From Dittrichia graveolens (taxonomy: Eukaryota; Streptophyta; Magnoliopsida; Asterales; Asteraceae), in contig JARJIL010000008.1 of assembly GCA_038502395.1 (NCBI GenBank), positions 58,320,001 to 58,384,000 on the forward strand: a stretch of DNA of 64,000 nt, written 5' to 3'. The notes below the pieces were generated by a model. It was not told the origin of the DNA. It made no database searches and saw nothing but the letters and a program-made list of their open reading frames with translations. Within the stretch, counting starts at the first letter, position 1, and each line of letters opens with the position of its first letter. A program made the translations under genes and the position numbers. Shown here in pieces: positions 57,127-64,000 of the stretch.

Positions 57127-59375
57127 ACTTGTGTGTTAGGATTATCACCAAGTCTACATGTATATAGTCCATTTCTCCTAACACCTTTTACTAAAACTTT
57201 ATCATCTTTGCATATTAAGCTTTCATGTTTGGTGAATTTAACATTTAGATCTTTATCACATAGTTGACCAATACTTATTAAATTGTAAGCTAAACCACTA
57301 ACATGCTCAACATTCAAGAATTTGATATTGTCATGAAGAATGTTACCTTTACCAATCACCTTTCCTCTTAGATTGCTTCCAAACACAACATGTCCTCCAT
57401 CATACTCCTTGTATGAGGTGAAGAGTTCTCTATTACCGGTCATGTGTTTTGAACAACCACTATCAAGAATCCATTCATGAGACATATTCTCACTTTTACT
57501 GCAGCCCTACACATATGAAGTTTTCATTCAAGCTTTTGGTACCCACTGTTTCATGGGTCCTGGATGGTTAGCATCAAAAACTCCTATTCTAATCCATCTT
57601 TGTGTGATTCTAAAACTTTTATGATACCATGTGTTCTTAGGGTTTATGGATTGAGAGTATTTTGGTTTTTGAGTCACATTTGATTTGGGTTTCTTGAATC
57701 CAAGTCCATGCTTTGTTGTTGGAGTATAAAACTTTCTCATTAACTCATTACTTGCAACCTTGGGCATACAAGTGGAAGAGCTAGAGACAATGTTTACATT
57801 TTTGTTCTTTTGAAAGTTCCAGTGACCCGACGGTCGATGCACGGTATCGACCGTGGGTCGACCGTGGAGGTCCTGGATTTTTTCTTTCCCTTTTTCTTTC
57901 ACAAATTGGATGGTTTTCAAGTGACTTATTGGCATGTTGTTTGAGTACCCAGAGAATCCAATGCCACCCTTATCTTTTGATAATTTTTGAATCTTTAACA
58001 TTTCATCTAACTTTGTTGAACTATTCTCAAATTTTGACAGTGTAGTTGTATCCAAGTTTGTTTTTAGCTTACTCTCCAAATCTTTTATGCTTGTATGTGT
58101 ATGAGATGCAATTTTGTTTTCTAGATCTTTTATCTTTATAACTAAGTCATCATTTTTATTTTTCAACTTGATATTTTCCTTTTTCAAACTTTTATTCTCA
58201 TTTTTTAACTCCTCATTTTTAGTAAGTATTTTTGAGCTAAAATCACATAATTGATCATATTGATGGCCATTATTGTCACTATAGTAGCTAGAATCAGAGT
58301 GTACTTCACTTGTCTCAAAGGCCATGAGACATTTTTCTTCTTTTGTTTCTTCTTGGTTTTCATCACCACTGTCACTCCATGCACCTCCTAGGAAGGCTTT
58401 GTGATTTTACTTTTTCTTTGAAGCTACCTTTGGACAATCACTTATGAGATGTGAAGGGTCTCCACATCCATAGCATTCTCTAGATGATTTCTTTTCTTTC
58501 TTGGCATCCATGGCTTGCTTGTACTTCTTAGGATCAAATGGAGCTTTCACATGCTTGCCTTTTCTTTTGAAGAACTTTTTAAAATTTCTCACCATCATGG
58601 CATACTCTTCATCCTCATCACTATTTGTTTCATCTCCTTCATCACTAGAGGAATCTTTGACATATTTGGCTTTAAGTGCAATGGACTTGCTCTTCTCTTT
58701 CTTTAGCTTGGCAATCTCATCATCCTTTTGCATGATCACTTCATACACCTTGAGATTTCCTATTAGCTCATCCATTTGAAGTATGTTCAAATCTTTTGAC
58801 TCCTCAATAGCCGTCACCTTTGCCCTCCATTTTGATGAAAGAGCCCTAAGAAACTTTCTTACAATCTTTTTGTTAGAGTAAGTAGTCCCAAGTGACTTGA
58901 GACTAGTAACAATAGTATTAAACTTTGCAAAAGCCTCATCAATTTTCATATCATCTAGTATTTGAAATTGTTCATATTGTTGCACAAGTAATTCAATTTT
59001 GTTATCTAGAACTTGGGCATTTCCTTGATGTGTGGTGACAAGAGATTTCCAAATAGCATTTGCACTTTCACACATAAACACTCTTTCAAATTCTTTTCTA
59101 GGCAAAGCATTGTAAAGAAAGAGTTTTGCTTCAAAAATTTTAGAAACCATTTTCTTATCCTCTTGATCCCATTTTTCTTTAGGAAGTGGAACAAAGGCAT
59201 CTTGTTTGGAATCAAAGGTTTTTGGTACATAATCCCCTTCTTCAATAATATCCCAAAGATCAACATCTTTGGCTTTGACATAAGTCATGAATCTTTGTTT
59301 CCAATAACAAAACCCTTCTTCTTCAAGAAGTGGAGGTCTAACCATAGAATTCCACTCTACATAATTTTGTCCCAT
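57123..59375 (-). pseudogene. SIRE-like Ty1/Copia gag and start of protease, disabled
   Basis: ATG at 59375 opens gag (MGQNYVEWNSMVRPPLLEEE) with a UBN2-type core and a zinc knuckle CYGCGDPSHLISDC. A lysine-rich coiled-coil stretch follows (near 58220-58080, KNEELKNENKSLKKEN), then the protease motif WILDSGCSKHMTG at about 57470. The frame stays open across the whole stretch apart from in-frame stops TAA (58407-58409), TGA (57528-57530) and TAG (57507-57509). After GDNPNTQV it runs into chromovirus sequence; integrase, RT and RNase H are missing. Domain order and the long linker between gag and protease fit the SIRE/Maximus group. Confidence 0.88.
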
Positions 59376-59468
59376 TTTGTCAACTCAAAAATTTTTGAAA
59401 AAAATATTTTTAGAAGATTTAAAACGACTTTTCAAAAATTATCTAGAGCAACTTGCTCTGATACCAAT

Positions 59469-60178
59469 TGTTAGAACCTAGAGGGGGGGTGAATAGGTTA
59501 TATGCCCACTTTTTAAAGTTTTTAACAATATTTGCAAATAATTAAAGAGTTTAAGGAAGGAAGATATCACCAATGAAGTAGTTTGGACACAATGATTTAT
59601 AGTGGTTCAAGCAAGGGTTAACAACCTTGCTCTACATCCACTCCTTGGCCTCACCCACCAAGAGTTGCTCCACTAACTTCTCTCTTTGAAGGTAGAGATA
59701 AACCTTTTACAACTTCTCTCTTTAGGTTACAAGAATTACACTTCACTCTTGCAAACAAGGTTAAGATAAACCTCACTTCACTCTAATTGGAAAGGCTAGA
59801 GTTGATTCTCACTTCTCTCTAATTCTATAGGCTAGAGATTATCCTCACACTATTACAAATGTATGTAAAGAAGTATATGAACTTGAAGGCTTTCACTCTT
59901 GCTTGATTCTTGATCTTAAAAGATTGAATTATCAAGGAATATGAGCTCACAAGATTTTTATGTATTCTGTGTTTTTTTCAGATTGCAAGAGGTGAGTAAA
60001 ACACAAGACTTGAGTTGATTTAAATAAGGAAAAAGTTTGATGCTCAAAAAGTGTCCAGACGATTCACGGTCGACCGTGGAATCGACCGTCACACTGCTGG
60101 AGATTTTTGAGCCTTGTGCATATAGACGTTGGACTTTTACCAAAACCACACACAACCCATTTTTACTATAAAAATGCA
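59469..60178 (-). repeat. 5' LTR of the SIRE-like Copia element
   Basis: On minus it ends ...CCTAGGTTCTAACA directly before the primer site. Its outer end is placed at TGCATTTTTATAGTAAAAAT (60178), giving 710 bp; this outer limit is inferred from the TG start and the abutting next element at 60187. It contains the palindrome CACGGTCGACCGTG at 60065-60078. Confidence 0.7.
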
Positions 60179-60186
60179 CTGAAAAG

Positions 60187-61332
60187 TGTTGGTTCTATGT
60201 GCACAAGACACAAATTAATACGATATTACTGATAATAAATAAACCCATAGGGTCACACATTTACAATCAATGGACACCAATTACATATTTGAATATGATT
60301 TAAATATGTTTCCAACTCGTTATATATATATAAGTATATATGCATTGTTACATATTGTTATTTATGTGAAATAATAATATCACTCTTGTATATTGATACA
60401 AGATAATGCATATGAAATACATAAATATAAACATATGATTTTATATATGTGTATATATATATATATGTGTATAAGTATATATTTGTTACAAGTAAATTGT
60501 TACTAGTAACAATTATATAAATGCATGTATATCTTTGTTACAAGTAAAGAGTTACTAGTAACAATCAAGTATGTATATAAAATACATGTAGATGTATTTT
60601 ATACAATGTATGGCAAGTCTAGCATTATATTTTATATACTTGAAATATATAAAACTAGAAATGCTTACAAGTATCACAAAGGGGGTCCATTTGAGGTTGC
60701 TTGAAAAATGGACTAACCTAGACATGCATGGATGAACAAGTGAAGCAAAAGAGCAAAGGGGACCCCCCCCCCCATGCTTGCTACGGCTGAAAATTGAGCA
60801 AGGGAGGGGCCTCCCTCTCTTGCTTTACTTCTTGACTTTTAAGTGTTCATGCATGGCTCTTTTGTGTAGAAGTTGATGCTACCACCTTTCCTTGAGTTCT
60901 TAGAGAAAAGTTCTAAGTGTTTGATACTTGAAAAACATCCTTACTTTGTAGTATTGGTGTTCTTCAAGTGAGCAAAGTGTGGTGCTAGAATACATACTCA
61001 TATACATACATAGTAAGTTCAAGAAGAAGAACAAGAGGTTGTTGCTTGCTTGCTTGAATTCCAAAGGGTTGGAGAGACTAGCATCTTTGAGGTGTTGGAT
61101 TCATTGATTTTGTGGATACCTTGGAGGAAGTCTTCTCTTGGCTTCTCATAGATCAACTACTTCTTCAACGGTTTACTCACGCTACAAAGGTTGTAGTTCT
61201 AAACACCCTATGGTTGTTTTGTTTCTTAAGGCTTACATATGGATCATTGGTGGGGAGTTTTAAAAAGTTTAAAATTGTTGTTCATGCTTCCGTTGCTAAA
61301 ATATATTTTGAAAAACCGAACAAGCCCCAACA
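60187..61332 (+). repeat. 5' LTR of the right-hand Copia element
   Basis: Begins TGTTGGTTCTATG and ends GCCCCAACA, so the ends are inverted (TGTTGG / CCAACA). It contains an AT-rich U3-like part and, near 60760-60830, a C-run and a hairpin AGCAAG...CTTGCT around GGAGGGGCCTCC. The primer site follows after one base. Confidence 0.88.
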
Positions 61333-61333
61333 G

Positions 61334-62121
61334 TGGTATCAGAGCCACTTATGTATAGTTTTAAGAAACTTTTGAGTATGTATTGTTTTAAGAAAATGGA
61401 CAACTTTTCTTTTGTTAGAAAAGTTGTGGATTTTCTTGTTGGCAACTTATATATGTTTATATATTTATTTTGGGAAACAACCAAACCACATGCATGTTTG
61501 GTTGTAAAAGTTGCCTAAATATCAAGTGTTGATATATATGTTTGTTTGAGTGTATGTTGTGCATAACAAGCCATAGACCTTTTGTGATGTGTTGGAAATT
61601 CGATTTGGTTGTAAAATTATTTTTCATTTGGTATGTAATAATAATTTTAGTTTTGTTTCATCTTGTTGTATTTTGTAAGTAGTAGAATAGTTTAGACTAG
61701 TTTACTTTTATAAAAATGTAACGAGATGGAGAAATGACCAAGTTGGAGTTTTCAAGTATGGTGGAGTCAACCATGAAGGCTTGGAGTCATTTGCACTACA
61801 AGGAGTTGTTTTGGCAAGTGGGAGCTTCAAGTTCATCACAAGAGGAATATTTGGTCCTTAGTTATGACTTGGTATTTTTGTATGGCTCACAAAAATACCA
61901 CTTAGGATAAATGGCTTGGTTATGCACTTATACATGTTTTTTGTGTGTGTTTATGTTTATATTATTATGCATGGTTGAAAATAGGATTTTTGCATGCTAG
62001 ATAATATTTTTACATAATATAAATCACACAATGGGAGTTTGGTATTTTAAGTTGACATAACATAAGATGTAAAATGAATTTTATATAAAAGGAGTTTTGT
62101 AAAGATTAAAATTCATTATGT

Positions 62122-62162
<41 letters not shown>

Positions 62163-62971
62163 TTTTATAAAATAGAGATTTTAAAACTCAACCAAACTCC
62201 ATTCAAGCTTAATAATAAAATGGTTTTATTACAAGCTAAAATTGGTCGTATTTGCGCGCTCGAAACTACACACGTTAATATAGGATATTAATACTAGTTT
62301 AAAATTGAACGCGTTGAGAGTTCGTAAAAAATGGATTTTAAGAATACTCAAGACCAATATATATATAAAATATGATTTTATCAAAAAACGTGGACTTGTT
62401 ATTGTATGCATGCAATACTAGTCACACGACTCGTTTTGTTTTATTTAATAAATATACAAAACGGTAAAAGCCCTTTTTCAAAACGTAAGTCTATGCCATC
62501 CCATTTTAAGACACTCGCTTGTTGCAACGACACTCACGTGGAGAGAGCATTAGCCAAACGCGTGGATTGTTTTTGTAACAACCGAGGTGTTTTTCCGCGA
62601 ATTCCATGAACGTCTTGGGCCGGAAATTCACCGTCTTGAAATAGGACGACTTAATCGGAATCTTATTACGGAGAGAGCATTAGCCAAACGTAAGGAAGCC
62701 CGAGGCATAGATGGGATCAAACATGCCAAAATTGACAATCGTTGTCTAGGATCCCATAAAGATATAGGAATTACATACGAGATGTAATTGGTAAACGTTA
62801 CCTACCTTGTTGTTTTAACTTGATGGAGAGAGCATTAGCCAAACATTCAAGGTTAAGTTCAACTTGGATCCTAGCCTTTAAAAATTAAAGAATTTTATAA
62901 TTCTAAAGGGTATTAATTATTAAAGGATTAAATATCAAAAATACTAAATTGAACTTTGTCAAATTTTGTAG
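61334..62971 (+). other. Long 5' leader of the Copia element with a thrice-repeated 20-mer
   Basis: Untranslated leader between primer site and gag. The 20-mer GGAGAGAGCATTAGCCAAAC occurs at 62540, 62670 and 62825 with unlike sequence between. A (TA)n tract lies at 62128-62158. Short frames here share ERALAKR because of the 20-mer and are not called as genes. Confidence 0.7.
62540..62844 (+). repeat. Three exact copies of a 20-mer in the Copia leader
   Basis: GGAGAGAGCATTAGCCAAAC at 62540-62559, 62670-62689 and 62825-62844, spaced 130 and 155 bases. The intervening sequence is not repeated, which argues against a simple tandem duplication. Confidence 0.9.
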
Positions 62972-64000
62972 ATGGCCCCTAACTCAACTACGCCCGTTAA
63001 CAACTTATCTCTTCGTTCAATCCTAGAGAAAGAAAAACTCAATGGTACAAATTTCTTAGACTGGTATCGTAACTTGAGAATCGTTCTTAAGCACGAAAAG
63101 AAATTGTACGTACTTGAGGATCCCGTCCCTGAGGAACCTCCATTGACTGCGGCCAAAGCCGTTAGGGATGCTTGGGTGAAGCATTCCGACGACTCGGTCG
63201 AAATTTCATGCATCATGCTTGCTACCATGTCTCCGGATCTTCAAAAGAACCTTGAGGAGCATGGAGCATATGAAATGCTTGGCCAGCTTAAGGAAATGTT
63301 CCAAAAGCAAGCGAAGCAAGAACGCTTTGAGGTCACTCGAGCTTTCCATGCATGCAAGATGGAGGAAGGTCAATCCGTTAGCGACTATGTGCTAAAGATG
63401 AAAGGATACATTGACCAGCTTGCTAGGCTTGGATCTCCCATAACCAACGAGTTTGCACAGGATATGATCCTTAACTCGTTGACCAAAGCCTATGATCAAT
63501 TTGTCATGAATTATAACATGAACAATTGGGAGAAATCTGTCTCAGAGTTGCATGGGATGCTTAAAACTGCTGAGAGCAAGATTCCAAGCAAAACTCCTCA
63601 GGTCTTGATGATTCAAGAAGGGAGAATCAAGAAGAAAAAGATAAACAACTCAAAAGGGAAGGGCAAGGCAAAGGCAAAGGGAAAGGACAAAGGCAAGCAA
63701 GTTGCCAAGGCTCCTACACCCAAGACGACGGGAAAGGTTCCCAAGAATGACCCGTGTTTTGAATGCGGGGTGGTAGGACATTGGAGGCGCAATTGTCCAA
63801 CCTACCTTGCAGAGTTGAAAAAGAAGAAGGCTGGCAAGGCTAACACTTCAGGTATATATATGATTGAAATGTATATTTTTTCCATTAATTCCTGGGTATT
63901 TGATACCGGTTGTGGAACTCACATTTGTAACAATGTGCAGGGGTTGAGAAAAAGTAAGCTGCTGAAGCCAGGCGATTTGGATCTCCACGTGGGCAATGGA
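62972..64000 (+). CDS. Copia gag-pol, 5' part (gag plus start of protease), runs off the window
   Basis: ATG at 62972 starts MAPNSTTPVNNLSLRSILEK and the frame stays open for 343 codons to the window edge. Residues ~20-210 form a UBN2-type gag (LNGTNFLDWYRNLRIVLKHE, later EGQSVSDYVLKMKGYIDQLA). A Lys/Gly-rich basic linker follows (about 215-255), then a CCHC zinc knuckle CFECGVVGHWRRNC (about 261-274). The protease begins with WVFDTGCGTHICNN (about 307-320), where DTG carries the catalytic aspartate. No stop or frameshift is seen, unlike the other retroelements here, so this copy may be relatively young. The Copia lineage is not assigned. Confidence 0.92.
   Translation, partial: MAPNSTTPVNNLSLRSILEKEKLNGTNFLDWYRNLRIVLKHEKKLYVLEDPVPEEPPLTAAKAVRDAWVKHSDDSVEISCIMLATMSPDLQKNLEEHGAYEMLGQLKEMFQKQAKQERFEVTRAFHACKMEEGQSVSDYVLKMKGYIDQLARLGSPITNEFAQDMILNSLTKAYDQFVMNYNMNNWEKSVSELHGMLKTAESKIPSKTPQVLMIQEGRIKKKKINNSKGKGKAKAKGKDKGKQVAKAPTPKTTGKVPKNDPCFECGVVGHWRRNCPTYLAELKKKKAGKANTSGIYMIEMYIFSINSWVFDTGCGTHICNNVQGLRKSKLLKPGDLDLHVGNG

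Larger units (their letters stand above)
51728..60178 (-). mobile_element. Copia/Gypsy chimeric retroelement locus
   Basis: Read on minus: Copia-type LTR (60178-59469), primer site ATTGGTATCAGAGCAAGTT, SIRE-like gag and start of protease to about 57123, then without a gap a Tekay-like chromovirus from mid-gag (57126) through protease, RT, RNase H, integrase and chromodomain, purine tract CCAAGTGGGGAAGAGT, and Gypsy LTR (53124-51728). The Copia integrase-RT half and the Gypsy 5' LTR and gag N-terminus are absent. Outer flanks CAAAA and CTGAA do not match, so a unit insertion is not proven. Deletion between two neighbouring elements is the simpler alternative. Confidence 0.8.
60187..64000 (+). 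mobile_element. Copia retrotransposon, intact at its 5' end, cut by window edge
   Basis: 5' LTR 60187-61332, Met-tRNA primer site TGGTATCAGAGCC from 61334, a 1.6 kb leader, then gag and protease reading to the last base. Preceding bases AAAAG are a possible target duplication. It lies nine bases from the SIRE-like LTR. The remaining pol and 3' LTR would lie beyond 64000. Confidence 0.88.

Noticed and set aside
59013..59474. 153-codon frame on plus across the Copia gag region
   Set aside because: Antisense to a clear UBN2-type gag coding region on minus.
62406..62787. Two overlapping short frames containing ERALAKR
   Set aside because: The shared residues come from the repeated 20-mer in the Copia leader; the frames lack any other gene-like feature.
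1..64000. CRISPR array, bacterial operon or integron-like structures
   Set aside because: None seen. The repeats are tandem, LTR or MITE type, and the genes are intron-containing plant genes or retroelements.

Overview
The window is nuclear DNA from a land plant, almost certainly a eudicot. It holds a MIR319 precursor, an intron-rich RNFT-type RING E3 ligase gene, plant-type Copia and chromovirus retrotransposons, TRIM-like elements, hAT/MULE-like MITEs and Helitron-like ends, all in very AT-rich DNA full of (TA)n and (CA)n microsatellites. The family cannot be fixed from sequence alone. An abundance of SIRE-like Copia and Tekay-like Gypsy fits Asteraceae, but that is inference.

Only two host loci are well supported. 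A MIR319 foldback lies on the minus strand at 14596-14771, with a mature miR319 21-mer and a well paired opposite arm. An eight-exon gene for a 461-residue membrane RING-finger protein (human RNFT1/2-like) runs on the minus strand from 47900 to 42138. Its third intron carries a decayed Copia element (43286-46501), inserted in the same orientation as the gene and 45 bp upstream of the exon 4 acceptor. A short ORF with a GA-rich leader at 12800-12964 is a weak candidate first exon.

The rest is transposon-derived. 1-5.4 kb is AT-rich with short tandem repeats. 5.4-10.1 kb holds two small LTR elements lacking recognisable genes (5433-6219 and 7430-8932) and a (TA)n-flanked inverted-terminal element around the second. 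10.8-11.9 kb is a large foldback. 18.9-33.7 kb is a train of elements placed end to end with (TA)n tracts as joints: MITEs with long inverted repeats, 1.4-4.6 kb elements with GC-rich islands, and three Helitron-like copies, with hAT-like elements, a MULE-like element and a solo LTR nested inside. 35.7-41.7 kb holds more hAT-like, LTR and MITE sequence, including three copies of one MITE family within 0.7 kb.

48.3-51.7 kb is AT-rich with one LTR fragment. From 51.7 to 60.2 kb (read on minus) there is a chimera: a SIRE-like Copia 5' half (LTR, PBS, gag, start of protease) runs straight into a Tekay-like chromovirus 3' half (gag C-terminus, protease, RT, RNase H, integrase, chromodomain, LTR). 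Both halves carry stop codons. A structurally intact Copia element on the plus strand starts at 60187 (LTR, PBS, long leader, gag, start of protease) and runs off the right end.
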